64,000 bases of DNA from Diaminobutyricibacter sp. McL0608 (GTDB taxonomy: Bacteria; Actinomycetota; Actinomycetes; Actinomycetales; Microbacteriaceae): positions 992,001 to 1,056,000 of the forward strand of contig NZ_CP154826.1 of NCBI RefSeq assembly GCF_039613825.1. The letters are read 5' to 3'. The notes under the pieces are model-generated. The model was given only the letters and a program-made list of their open reading frames with translations. It was not told the DNA's origin and made no database searches. A program made the translations under genes and the position numbers. Positions 1 through 8,189 of the stretch are shown one piece after another (position 1 is the first letter of the stretch; every line of letters begins with the position of its first letter).

Positions 1-128
1 TGCTCGACGCGGGGGAGTCGCTGAGGGCTTCGACCCTGGCCTGGTTCACCCTCGCGCGCGAAACCCAGAATCTGGGGCGCTCCGTCGACGAGCTGCTGGC
101 GCGTTACGACGCGTCGAGGGTTCGCTGA
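1..128 (+). CDS. C-terminal fragment of an unidentified protein
   Basis: This is the last 41 codons of a gene that begins outside the window. It reads in the frame starting at base 3 and stops with TGA at 126-128. The visible residues include a TLAWFTLARETQ stretch and a DELLARYDAS end, with no diagnostic motif, so no function is assigned. The stop lies 25 bases inside the 3' end of the convergent glycosyltransferase gene. The position suggests a member of the same surface-polysaccharide cluster, but that is inference only. Confidence 0.5.
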   Translation, partial: LDAGESLRASTLAWFTLARETQNLGRSVDELLARYDASRVR

Positions 129-1195
129 AAACTGCGTACGGTACTGAGGGCGGCGGCCGTCCACGTGAAACCGGCGGCGCGTTCGCGGCCGAGCGTGGAG
201 AGCTCGCGACGTTTCGCCGGGTCTGCGAGCAGCCGACGGATGGTGTGGGCGAGTCCTGAGGCGCTTGTCGGATCGGAGTACACCGCGGCCCCGCCGCCGA
301 TCTCGCGCAGCACCGGCAGGTCGGAGCAGATGACCGGGCATCCGCGTGCCATGGCCTCCAGAACGGGAAGGCCGAATCCCTCGAACAGTGTCGGGAAGAC
401 GATGAGGCTCGCTGTGGCGTAGAGGCGTTCGAGCTCCGCGTCCGGCACCCAGCCGAGCAGCTGGACGCGGTCGGCGAGGCCGAGCCGCTCGACGACCGGC
501 GCGAGAGGGTCGTCACCGTGACTGCCGGTGATCACGAGGCGGGGGCGCTCCGCATCCGGAATCAGCGCGATGGCCTCCAGCAGCATCCTGAAATTCTTGT
601 GCGGCATGCGATTGCCGACGCTGAGCAGGAGGCGCTCGTCGCGTGCGATCCCGGGGTCGGGAAGCGTGCGCGCGCTCCCGGCGAGGGGGATGACGTCGAT
701 CCGTTCAGGAGGCACGCCGAGCACGCGCTCGATGTCGTCCCCGGATGCGCGACTCACGGTGATCACGCGGGCGGCCGACCGCGCCGCGCCACGGACAAGC
801 CCGCGCAGCACCGGAGCGTAGGGCCCGGGCACCCACTCCGGGTGCCGGAAGGGCAGCAGATCGTGGACTGTGAGGACGACGGGCGCCGTCGATCGCCACG
901 GCCCGATGTTCGCGGGGGAGTGGATGAGTCCCGCTCCGAGTCGCCGGGCCGCGCGGGAGACCGCCGTCAGCTCCCCGCGGGCCCACGACACGCGGTTCTC
1001 ACCGCTGATCCTGCTGGCAACGACGTCGCCGGGAAACCATGAGGTATCCGTCTCCGCCAGTTCCGTCGAGGCGAATCCGACGAATTCCAGTCCCGAGTCG
1101 ACGGAGCCGAGTTCGCGGTAGAGGTTGCGGGCGTACGACTCCATTCCACCCTTGGTCCCGGTGTAGTAGAGGAGATCGACGAGGACGCGCGTCAC
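104..1195 (-). CDS. GT4-family glycosyltransferase, GT-B fold
   Basis: The predicted 363-residue cytoplasmic enzyme transfers a sugar from a nucleotide sugar onto a growing surface glycan; donor and acceptor are unknown. The N-terminal half has the acceptor-side GGMES motif near residue 15 and an HSPANIGPW segment. The C-terminal half has the GT4 donor-site signature EGFGLPVLE near residues 270-278, with the two glutamates seven residues apart, preceded by SVGNRMPHKN. The start is a GTG at 1195 that overlaps the TGA of the upstream flippase gene in a GTGA junction. This indicates translational coupling, so an apparent longer reading frame upstream is not used. The gene is last in the operon GT2, flippase, GT4. 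Confidence 0.88.
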   Translation of the reverse strand: MTRVLVDLLYYTGTKGGMESYARNLYRELGSVDSGLEFVGFASTELAETDTSWFPGDVVASRISGENRVSWARGELTAVSRAARRLGAGLIHSPANIGPWRSTAPVVLTVHDLLPFRHPEWVPGPYAPVLRGLVRGAARSAARVITVSRASGDDIERVLGVPPERIDVIPLAGSARTLPDPGIARDERLLLSVGNRMPHKNFRMLLEAIALIPDAERPRLVITGSHGDDPLAPVVERLGLADRVQLLGWVPDAELERLYATASLIVFPTLFEGFGLPVLEAMARGCPVICSDLPVLREIGGGAAVYSDPTSASGLAHTIRRLLADPAKRRELSTLGRERAAGFTWTAAALSTVRSFQRTLDAS

Positions 1196-2343
1196 GACGC
1201 TTCCACGGCTTCCGCCCGGGCGACCTGACGACGTCGGGCCAGCTCGTACAGCAGCGCCTGGAGCAGTTCGCCTGCGAGCAGCACGGCGAAGATCCAGGCG
1301 AGGCTGTTCAGGGCGATGACGGCCACCGCGCATCCGAACGTGACGACCGCGACGCTCGCGCGCAGCACCGTGAGGAGCTTCGCCTGACCCATGCGGCGCA
1401 GGGCGGCGAACGGGATGGTCGTGGCGAGCGACGCGGCGCGCCACAGGCAGGCGATGAACAGGGGGACCAGTGTGGCTTCGAGTGTCCAGGCCTGGGCGAA
1501 GATGAACTCGAAGACGCCGAGGAACTCGCAGACGAAGATCACGACCACGGCGGCCGCCACCGAGACCGCTGAGACGACGATGTCGAGCGTGGAATGCTGC
1601 TTGAGCAGGCGAAGACGCATGAAGTTGAGCGGAATGGACAGAAGGCCGGAGACTGTGGAGATCGAGGTGAACAGCACAGCCGGGACCGGACCGAGCAGAG
1701 CGAGGATCGTCGCGTTCAGCAGAGGGTAGATGCCTCCGGTGATCGACACGTCTGCGACGACCCAGGCCATGACACGGGGTTCGGGCCGGCTCGCCTTGTG
1801 CGAGACCGGGAGGGACCGGATGATCGTGGCGATCACGATTCCGGTGACGAGGGGGATGAGACCCCACGGCTGCCCGGCGAACGCGGCGAGCACGCCGATG
1901 AGGGCGCCGGCGCCGACGGAGATCGCTGCCCAGAGCTCGCGGATGTCGAGCCGTTCGGCGACCGACACTCCGCGCCCGACCTCGAGCGAAGCGAGCAGGA
2001 TGGGAAGGCCGATGCAGAGCACCACCGCGTTCTGGTATTCGATCGCGATGACGATGGCAGTGAGCACCGACAGGCCGGCCAGCCAGAGCGGGAAGGTCAC
2101 GCGCCGTTCGGTTCCGGCGGAGCTCAGCCGGGACTCGACCACGACCGCGAAGGTGACCTGGCCGAAGAACGTGCCGATCAGCACGGCAACGGCGATCCAG
2201 CCCTGCTCCTGGATGGAGAACACCCGCGACGAGATCGAGACGGTCGCGGCGGGGATGACCGCCAGTGACACGCCGCCGACCAGCGTGATCAGGGAGAGGG
2301 CCGCGCTTTTCAGCCGCAGTTCGGGTGGGAGGTCGGTCGTCAT
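1192..2343 (-). CDS. Wzx-like polysaccharide flippase / polysaccharide biosynthesis membrane protein
   Basis: This 383-residue integral membrane protein has about ten to twelve hydrophobic segments spread along its length and few charged residues inside them. Size and layout fit the MOP/Wzx superfamily that flips lipid-linked oligosaccharides across the plasma membrane, although it is slightly shorter than the usual 400-480 residues. The start ATG at 2343 lies two bases after the stop of the GT2 gene, and the reading frame further upstream overlaps that gene. Its stop overlaps the GTG of the GT4 gene. Lying between two glycosyltransferase genes supports export of the glycan they build. There is no sequence clue to the substrate. 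Confidence 0.75.
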   Translation of the reverse strand: MTTDLPPELRLKSAALSLITLVGGVSLAVIPAATVSISSRVFSIQEQGWIAVAVLIGTFFGQVTFAVVVESRLSSAGTERRVTFPLWLAGLSVLTAIVIAIEYQNAVVLCIGLPILLASLEVGRGVSVAERLDIRELWAAISVGAGALIGVLAAFAGQPWGLIPLVTGIVIATIIRSLPVSHKASRPEPRVMAWVVADVSITGGIYPLLNATILALLGPVPAVLFTSISTVSGLLSIPLNFMRLRLLKQHSTLDIVVSAVSVAAAVVVIFVCEFLGVFEFIFAQAWTLEATLVPLFIACLWRAASLATTIPFAALRRMGQAKLLTVLRASVAVVTFGCAVAVIALNSLAWIFAVLLAGELLQALLYELARRRQVARAEAVEAS

Positions 2344-2345
2344 CC

Positions 2346-3317
2346 TCAGGCCCGCCGATCGCCGACACGGAGGCGAAGGGACTCGGCGAACCCGATGCTG
2401 TAGTCGACACCGGGGATCTGCCGCGACCGGCGGAACGCCGATCCGCCCGCGCGCCACCCCGCCAGCCGTCCCGTCGTCGAGGCGATGTCGCGGGAGAGGA
2501 GCAGATCTCCTACGCAGACGATCGCCTCGGTGATGAGGGCGCGGATGCCGTAACGCCCTCGCAGGACGCCGTAGGCGCGCAGCAGGTAGCCGCGACCGAA
2601 CCCGGCCTTGCGGCGCTGCGAGGCGGAGCCGCGTCCCGACGTCGCGCCGCCGAGGTGTGTTCCCCTGGCCTCGGCGACGAGGCCTGAGCGCCAGCCTGCG
2701 GCGCTCAGCCGGAGTGCGAGATCGAGCTCTTCCCCGTACATCACGATGCCTTCGTCGAGTAGTCCGACGTCGTCGAGGGCGGAGCGCCGGTACGCCGCCG
2801 CGGCGCCGTACGGACCGAGAAGCCGGGTGGCGGGGCCTTTCGCCAGCGCCTCGGCTACGGTAGCGCCGTTGTACCGGACGAACCCGGCCATCGTCGGGTC
2901 GGCGCAGATCCCGAAGGCGTCCACGCGCCCATCGGGTTTGAGCAGCAGGGGACAGGCGCTTCCGATCTCCTCGTCGTCGAAGGCGGCCGTAAGACGCTCC
3001 ACGAGCTCGGGTTCGGCGTCGACATCATTGTTGACGAGGATCACGATCTCGGCGGATCCGGCGCGGATCCCCGCATTGCACGCACCGGCGAAGCCGAGAT
3101 TCCGCTCGAGCGCGACCACCGTGACCTCGGGATATTCCTCGCGAAGGCGGGAGACGGTGTCGTCGGGTCCTGCATCGTCGACGACGATCACGTGGTGAGC
3201 CGCGGACTGTCGCCGGAGGTGGTCGAGGCAGGACCGGGTGAGCTCCCACTTGCCGTACACCGGAACGACCACGTCGACGGTCGCGGTCACCGGCTCTCGA
3301 TCCTCACCATCCCTCAA
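2346..3317 (-). CDS. GT2-family glycosyltransferase (rhamnosyltransferase-like)
   Basis: The 323-residue protein is a GT-A fold inverting glycosyltransferase. It shows the VVPVYGKWELT nucleotide-binding start, a VVDDAGPDDT loop, a NLGFAGACNAG segment near 73-83, and a VNNDVDAE metal-binding DxD-like motif near 95-102. An EELDLALR motif near two thirds of the length fits the catalytic-base region. The pattern resembles WbbL/RfbF-type rhamnosyltransferases, but the sugar is not proven. The ATG at 3317 follows a GATAGT hexamer by six bases, which may be a leaderless start. A GTG nine codons downstream is an alternative. It is first gene of the leftward three-gene glycan operon and divergent from another GT2 gene. 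Confidence 0.85.
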   Translation of the reverse strand: MRDGEDREPVTATVDVVVPVYGKWELTRSCLDHLRRQSAAHHVIVVDDAGPDDTVSRLREEYPEVTVVALERNLGFAGACNAGIRAGSAEIVILVNNDVDAEPELVERLTAAFDDEEIGSACPLLLKPDGRVDAFGICADPTMAGFVRYNGATVAEALAKGPATRLLGPYGAAAAYRRSALDDVGLLDEGIVMYGEELDLALRLSAAGWRSGLVAEARGTHLGGATSGRGSASQRRKAGFGRGYLLRAYGVLRGRYGIRALITEAIVCVGDLLLSRDIASTTGRLAGWRAGGSAFRRSRQIPGVDYSIGFAESLRLRVGDRRA

Positions 3318-3410
3318 CTATCGCATCACCGGAGGGGCCGCCGGGGGCGGCGCGGCTGAGCGGTTATGATCGGAGCGCCTTTCCACTTCGAATGAGGACA
3401 CTTCCCTTCC

Positions 3411-4580
3411 ATGACTGCCGTCCAGGTGATCGAGCTCACGATCCTGATGCCCTGCCTCAATGAGGCGGAGACGCTCGCCACCTGCATCGACAAAGCCAGG
3501 GGTTATCTCGACCGGAGCGGCGTCGTCGGCGAGGTCGTCATCGCCGACAACGGGAGCACCGACGGCTCGCAGGCGATCGCGGAAGCCCACGGTGCCCGGG
3601 TCGTCAACGTCGTCGACAAAGGGTACGGGGCCGCGCTGCTCGGCGGCATCGCGGCGGCCAACGGTACCTACGTGATCATGGGCGACGCAGACGACAGCTA
3701 CGACTTCGCCAACCTCGACCAGTTCGTCGAGCGGCTGCGCGCCGGCGACGAGCTGGTCATGGGCAACCGGTTCCGCGGCGGGATCGAGCCCGGCGCGATG
3801 CCGCCGCTCCACAAGTACCTCGGCAACCCGGTGCTCTCCTCGATCGGCCGGCTCTTCTTCCGGTCGCCGATCAAGGACTTCCACTGCGGACTCCGCGGAT
3901 TCAACCGGCGGGCGATTCTCGACCTGCATCTCCAGACCACCGGCATGGAGTTCGCGAGCGAAATGGTGGTGAAGGCCTCCCTCGGAGGGCGACGGGTGAG
4001 CGAGGTCCCGACGACCCTGAAGAAGGACGGCCGGTCCCGTCCGCCGCACCTGCGCAGCTGGCGGGACGGCTGGCGCCACCTCCGCTTCCTGCTCATCTTC
4101 AGCCCGCGCTGGCTCTTCCTCGTGCCGGGTACCATCGCGTTCGGACTGGGGATCCTGGGCACTTTCGTGCTCACCTTCGGCCCGTTCTCGATCGGCGACG
4201 TCGGTTTCGACGTTGCGAGCCAGGTCTACCTGGCCGCTCTCGCCGTCGTCGGCTACCAGGCCGTGATCTTCGCGATCCTCTCCAAGATCTACGCCCAGCA
4301 CGAGGGCTTCCGAATACCCCGAAGCCGCAACTTCGACAGGCTCGAGAGGAGGATCAGCCTCGAATCGAGTGCGGTCGTCGGTTTGATCCTCTTCCTCCTC
4401 GGACTGACCGTCGCGATCGTCCAGGTCGTGATGTGGAGCAACACCGGATTCGGAGCGCTCCAGCTCGACCAGACCGTGAGAACGGCGATCGCCGCTGCCC
4501 TCCTGATGATGCTCGGGGCCCAGACGATCATGGCGGGGATGTTCCTCGGCGTGCTCTCGGTGGTCCTGAAGCGTTCGTGA
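3411..4580 (+). CDS. Polyprenol-phosphate-sugar-synthase-like GT2 with C-terminal membrane domain
   Basis: The 389-residue protein has an N-terminal GT2 domain (about 1-225) with ILMPCLNEAETL, IADNGSTDGS and a GDADDS metal-binding motif near residue 91. Four hydrophobic segments follow in the last 160 residues. Dolichol-phosphate-mannose-synthase-like enzymes with such a tail usually load a sugar on polyprenyl phosphate for use outside the membrane. The substrate here is not known. A possible -10 hexamer TATGAT lies at 3365-3370 and a GAGGA ribosome-binding sequence about twelve bases before the ATG. The next glycosyltransferase starts one base after its stop, so the two form a rightward operon divergent from the flippase operon. 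Confidence 0.85.
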   Translation: MTAVQVIELTILMPCLNEAETLATCIDKARGYLDRSGVVGEVVIADNGSTDGSQAIAEAHGARVVNVVDKGYGAALLGGIAAANGTYVIMGDADDSYDFANLDQFVERLRAGDELVMGNRFRGGIEPGAMPPLHKYLGNPVLSSIGRLFFRSPIKDFHCGLRGFNRRAILDLHLQTTGMEFASEMVVKASLGGRRVSEVPTTLKKDGRSRPPHLRSWRDGWRHLRFLLIFSPRWLFLVPGTIAFGLGILGTFVLTFGPFSIGDVGFDVASQVYLAALAVVGYQAVIFAILSKIYAQHEGFRIPRSRNFDRLERRISLESSAVVGLILFLLGLTVAIVQVVMWSNTGFGALQLDQTVRTAIAAALLMMLGAQTIMAGMFLGVLSVVLKRS

Positions 4581-4581
4581 C

Positions 4582-5568
4582 ATGACGGCGGAGATCTCGG
4601 TCGCCCTGTGCACATACAACGGCGCCGCCTTCGTCGAGGAGCAGCTGGTCAGCATCCTCGACCAGGGCCGTGTTCCCGACGAGCTCGTGATCTCCGATGA
4701 CGGATCGTCGGACGGCACGCTCGGGATAGTCGCCGCGACGGTCGAAGCGGCCGTGGCGCGCGGTGCCGCACCCGACGTGGTCGTGCTCGCGGGATCGACG
4801 CCATCCGGCGTGACTGCCAACTTCGAGAAGGCGATAGCGCGCACGACCCGCCAGCTCATCGCACTCAGCGACCAGGACGACATCTGGCATCCCGGCAGGC
4901 TGGCCGCACTGGCGGCACGTTTCGACGACGACGCACTGACCTTCCTGCACACGGATGCGCGGCTCGTCCGCGAAGACGGATCACCTCTCGGAGCGACGCT
5001 CTTCGAATCGCTCGAGCTCTCTGACGAGGAGCTTCGGCTCGAAGAGAGCGGACGCGCGTTCGACGCCCTGTTACGCCGTAACCTCGCGACCGGCGCGACC
5101 GTGGTCTTCCGCCGCGAGCTCCTCCCCGCTGCGCTCCCGTTTCCGCCGGAGTGGGTCCACGATGAGTGGCTGGCGGTCATCGCGGCGGCGACCGGCCGGG
5201 TCGGGGTCGTCCGCGAGTCCACGATCGACTACCGCCAGCACGGCAGGAATCAGATCGGGGTCACCGAACCGACCCTCCGCTACAAGGTGGGCCGCGTGCT
5301 GGAGCACCGGGGGGACCGCAACACGAAGCTCGCGAAACAATTCCGGGTGCTCGCCGACAGGCTCGAAGGGCTCGGGGATGCGGTTCCCAAGGCCTCCGTG
5401 GACGCGGCCAGGCAGAAAGCCGAGTTCGAAGCGAAGCGTGCCGCCATGGCCCCGAACCGTCTTCGGCGGATCGGCGGCGTCATCGCACTCGCCCGACGGG
5501 GACTCTACGGGCGGTTCGCCAGCCGCGGACGCTCGGACATCATCCGCGACCTCCTGCAACCGGCTTAG
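4582..5568 (+). CDS. GT2-family glycosyltransferase
   Basis: The 328-residue GT-A protein carries an SVALCTYNGA start, an ISDDGSSDGT loop and the acidic SDQDDIWHPGR motif near residues 95-105, which is typical of WbbL/rhamnosyl-type and galactofuranosyl-type GT2 enzymes. Residues beyond about 240 are rich in Arg, Lys and Ala and may contact membrane lipid. No membrane segment is seen. The ATG is one base downstream of the previous gene's stop. The last 29 bases overlap the 3' end of the convergent O-antigen-ligase-like gene. It is presumably a transferase in assembly of the surface polysaccharide; specificity cannot be read from the sequence. Confidence 0.85.
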   Translation: MTAEISVALCTYNGAAFVEEQLVSILDQGRVPDELVISDDGSSDGTLGIVAATVEAAVARGAAPDVVVLAGSTPSGVTANFEKAIARTTRQLIALSDQDDIWHPGRLAALAARFDDDALTFLHTDARLVREDGSPLGATLFESLELSDEELRLEESGRAFDALLRRNLATGATVVFRRELLPAALPFPPEWVHDEWLAVIAAATGRVGVVRESTIDYRQHGRNQIGVTEPTLRYKVGRVLEHRGDRNTKLAKQFRVLADRLEGLGDAVPKASVDAARQKAEFEAKRAAMAPNRLRRIGGVIALARRGLYGRFASRGRSDIIRDLLQPA

Positions 5569-6850
5569 GTTCGTGCCGGGGCAGAGCGCTGCGCCAGCTC
5601 ATGCCCTGTGAGGCCTTGACCGCGCACACGACGAGCAGAAGCCAGCCGGACTCGACGAGGATCGAACTCTCGAACACGCTCGTGACGAGGAGTGCGACGA
5701 GCACGAGAGGCGCCCAGACGTAGACCACACTGCGCTTGTTGGAGGCCAGCAGCCAGGAGCGGCCGAACGCGAGCGCGATGAGAGCGACGAACAGGATCAG
5801 GCCGATCAGTCCGACCTGGAGGTAGACGTCGAGGTAGGCGTTGAGTCCGTTCGCGTGTTCGGCCCCGGTGTTCGCCTGGATGGCGGTGAACGGATACAGC
5901 GTCTCCGGCCAGCCGCCGACCCACCCCCAGCCGAGGATCTGGTTGACCGGGATGAGCTGCCAGATCTGGATCCAGAGCCGGTAGCGCACCGAGAAGTCTG
6001 CGCGGGCATTCAGCAGGTCGATCACTCGCGTGCGGTAGATGTAGGCCAGCACGAGCGCGAGGACGGTGATCGCGGCCAGGCCCCACTGGTAGAAGGGCCG
6101 CAGCCGGGGCGGCACCTTCCTGACCGCGTACAGCGCGAGGGTCGCAAGACCGACGATGACCGAGACGGCGGCGATCACGGGGGAGTGGGTGAGGAGGATG
6201 CAGAGCACGGCGAGGGAGATGCTCGCGGTCGCGGTGACCGGCCGGACCGAACGCGTGCGGAGCTCCACGAGGAAGGTGACGAACGCGATGAGAGCGACGA
6301 TGCTCAGCTGGTTGCGGCTGCCGAAAAGACCCTGGATCGGGCCTCCGGCGGCGATGTTCCCCTGGATGCCGAGGAAACGGATCGGCAGGTCGATCAGCAG
6401 GCCGCTCAGCACCTCGAGCCCGAGCGACACGGTCAGCAGCACGCGCAGCACGTCGCCGACCACCCGCACGATCTGAATGGCATCGCGCACCAGTGCGATG
6501 TAGATGCCGAGGAAAGCGAATGTGAGCTGATAGCCGATGCCGGCGAACGTCGCCCACTGGTAGTTGCTCCAGAAGATCGAGAGGGCGCACCAGCCGACGA
6601 AGACGAGGATCGAGATCGGGAGGAGGCCGTGCCACTCGATCGTCTCGCGCTGGGCGATGAACGAGATCGCCGCCAGTATCGCCAGCGCCGCGAGCGCCCC
6701 GATGAGCCCAGGCCAGCCCATGACGCTGCGGACGGCGTGCGTCGAGAACCCGACGCCGACCGCGACGAGCGAGAGAGCGGATGCGAACCGCGCCGACCCG
6801 AAGAACTCCGTGAGGGCGGCCGGCACCAGGGGTCGACGGGTCACGGCCAT
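5540..6850 (-). CDS. O-antigen-ligase-like (Wzy/WaaL) membrane protein, copy 1
   Basis: The 436-residue protein has about eleven predicted membrane segments and the features of the O-antigen ligase/polymerase family: a GLFGSRNQLS motif before a central helix, a large extracytoplasmic loop near residues 270-340, and LGWGWVGGW followed by an AEHANGLNAYLD segment. The loop Arg and His are the residues usually important for glycosyl transfer. It likely polymerises or ligates undecaprenyl-linked glycan outside the membrane. It is a paralogue of the next gene, nine bases upstream, and both share the GWGWV and N-Q/N-L motifs at the same relative positions. In Gram-positive bacteria such proteins act as polymerases or attach glycan to the wall or to proteins. 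Confidence 0.8.
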   Translation of the reverse strand: MAVTRRPLVPAALTEFFGSARFASALSLVAVGVGFSTHAVRSVMGWPGLIGALAALAILAAISFIAQRETIEWHGLLPISILVFVGWCALSIFWSNYQWATFAGIGYQLTFAFLGIYIALVRDAIQIVRVVGDVLRVLLTVSLGLEVLSGLLIDLPIRFLGIQGNIAAGGPIQGLFGSRNQLSIVALIAFVTFLVELRTRSVRPVTATASISLAVLCILLTHSPVIAAVSVIVGLATLALYAVRKVPPRLRPFYQWGLAAITVLALVLAYIYRTRVIDLLNARADFSVRYRLWIQIWQLIPVNQILGWGWVGGWPETLYPFTAIQANTGAEHANGLNAYLDVYLQVGLIGLILFVALIALAFGRSWLLASNKRSVVYVWAPLVLVALLVTSVFESSILVESGWLLLVVCAVKASQGMSWRSALPRHEPKPVAGGRG

Positions 6851-6859
6851 GCGCCAATC

Positions 6860-8146
6860 TTACGGCGCGGCACGTTTCGTCTTCACGGAGATGACGACCA
6901 GGAGCATCCAGCCCGCCTCGACCAGCATCCTGCTCTCCGCCGCGCTCTGCGCGACCAGCGCCGCGATCAGCAGCAGCGGGAGGAGGGTGAGGGAGGTGTA
7001 GGGGAGATCGTCGGAGACGCTGATCCGTGGCCGGTCGACCGCCAGGAACCAACTGCGCTTCACCGTCGTGGCGACGAGGAGGATGAAGATCACGAGGCCG
7101 AGAACACCGAGCTGAAGCCAGACATCGAGCCACGCGTTGTGCGCCTGCAGGTAGGTCACGCCCTTGCGTACCGCGAGCGTCGTGAACGGTTCGACCCAGG
7201 GCACCCAGTAGCTGACCCATCCCCAGCCGAAGGTCGGGCGCTGTGACGCCAGCGCCGTGACCGAATGCCAGATGTCGAGCCGGCCGGTCAGGTCCTCGCT
7301 CTTGCCGAAGAGTTTCAGCAGCTGACCGGAGAACGCCCAGACAGCCGCGACTGCGACCACGACGGTAGCGAGCATGGTCAGGTAGACCGGGCGCCTGCGG
7401 TCGGGGTGTGCTCGGCGCATCCACAGCGCGAAGAGCAGGACGACAGCGGTGAACACGGCGGCGATGATGATGGTCGCCGACCGGGTGAGCACGAAGGTCG
7501 CGCCGGCCACGACGAGCCACGCGATCCCCCAGCCGCGACGGACGACCCCGTCGGCGAGTTGCACGCCGAACACGACGAGTGCGAGCAGAGCGACCATCGC
7601 CAGGAGGTTGCTGTTGCCCTGGATGCCCTGGATCTGGCCACCGTGGAAGAGGAGTCCGCGGCTCCAGTAGAACGCCTGCGGAACCTTCTCGGTGCCGTAG
7701 TCGGTCCAGAACGGCAGCACGGGATGCCGGATGAACGCGGCCACGACGAACTCGAATAGCAGGGAGAGGCCGAGGATCCAGCGGAAGGCATGCGACAGCG
7801 CGCGCAGCAGCTCGGGCCATTCGAGGCACAGCGCGAGGAAGAGGGCGACGATCGTCGTGCACCATTGCAGCGCGACGCCGAGGGCGCTCGCCCCGGGATA
7901 GTACGACCAGGCGATCGACAGCGTTGCGAGCAGAAGGAACAACCCGAGGGTCACCGGAAGCTTGCGCCAGAGCAGCGGAGGGCGGATGCGCACGAGAAGC
8001 ACGATGCTGCCGACCACGAGACCGGCGGCGATCAGCCCCCAGCCCCACCAGCTCAGCAGGTTGCGCCAGAAGTCGCCGGCGAACAGCGTGAAGACCAGGA
8101 GGGTCGAGAACGCACCGACGGCGACAGGTCTACGCGCAGTGCTCAT
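6860..8146 (-). CDS. O-antigen-ligase-like (Wzy/WaaL) membrane protein, copy 2
   Basis: This 428-residue polytopic membrane protein is paralogous to the adjacent gene. It has about eleven hydrophobic segments, the IQGNSNLLAM motif in the central region, and a loop containing FGWGWVSYW followed by QAHNAWLDVWLQ. These correspond to the ligase-family loop with its conserved His. The ATG lies six bases after TAACCT at 8153-8158 on the same strand, a pattern that fits a leaderless message, and no ribosome-binding sequence is visible. Nine bases separate it from the second copy, so the two are co-transcribed. The tandem pair suggests one protein polymerises and the other ligates, or that they act on two glycans. 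Confidence 0.8.
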   Translation of the reverse strand: MSTARRPVAVGAFSTLLVFTLFAGDFWRNLLSWWGWGLIAAGLVVGSIVLLVRIRPPLLWRKLPVTLGLFLLLATLSIAWSYYPGASALGVALQWCTTIVALFLALCLEWPELLRALSHAFRWILGLSLLFEFVVAAFIRHPVLPFWTDYGTEKVPQAFYWSRGLLFHGGQIQGIQGNSNLLAMVALLALVVFGVQLADGVVRRGWGIAWLVVAGATFVLTRSATIIIAAVFTAVVLLFALWMRRAHPDRRRPVYLTMLATVVVAVAAVWAFSGQLLKLFGKSEDLTGRLDIWHSVTALASQRPTFGWGWVSYWVPWVEPFTTLAVRKGVTYLQAHNAWLDVWLQLGVLGLVIFILLVATTVKRSWFLAVDRPRISVSDDLPYTSLTLLPLLLIAALVAQSAAESRMLVEAGWMLLVVISVKTKRAAP

Positions 8147-8152
8147 TGGGCA

Positions 8153-8158
8153 AGGTTA
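8153..8158 (-). promoter_or_regulatory. Predicted -10 of a leaderless transcript (TAACCT)
   Basis: TAACCT reads on the minus strand six bases before the ATG of the O-antigen-ligase-like gene at 8146. The TAnnnT hexamer at this distance is what leaderless actinobacterial mRNAs show, and no purine-rich ribosome site precedes the ATG. No -35 was identified. Confidence 0.4.
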
Positions 8159-8189
8159 TTGGATTCGCGCCTGCGCGCCGGTGTGCGGC

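Noticed and set aside
104-2410. 768-codon frame that contains the GT4 protein at its end
   Set aside because: Its first 400 codons are an alternate frame of the flippase gene; only the GTG at 1195 onward is the real protein.
3318-5222. 634-codon antisense frame opposite two glycosyltransferases
   Set aside because: Crosses a gene boundary and lacks motif or ribosome-binding sequence.
5565-8048. 827-codon frame through both O-antigen-ligase-like genes
   Set aside because: Same-strand alternate frame, Arg-rich, spanning a gene boundary. The two membrane proteins are coherent.
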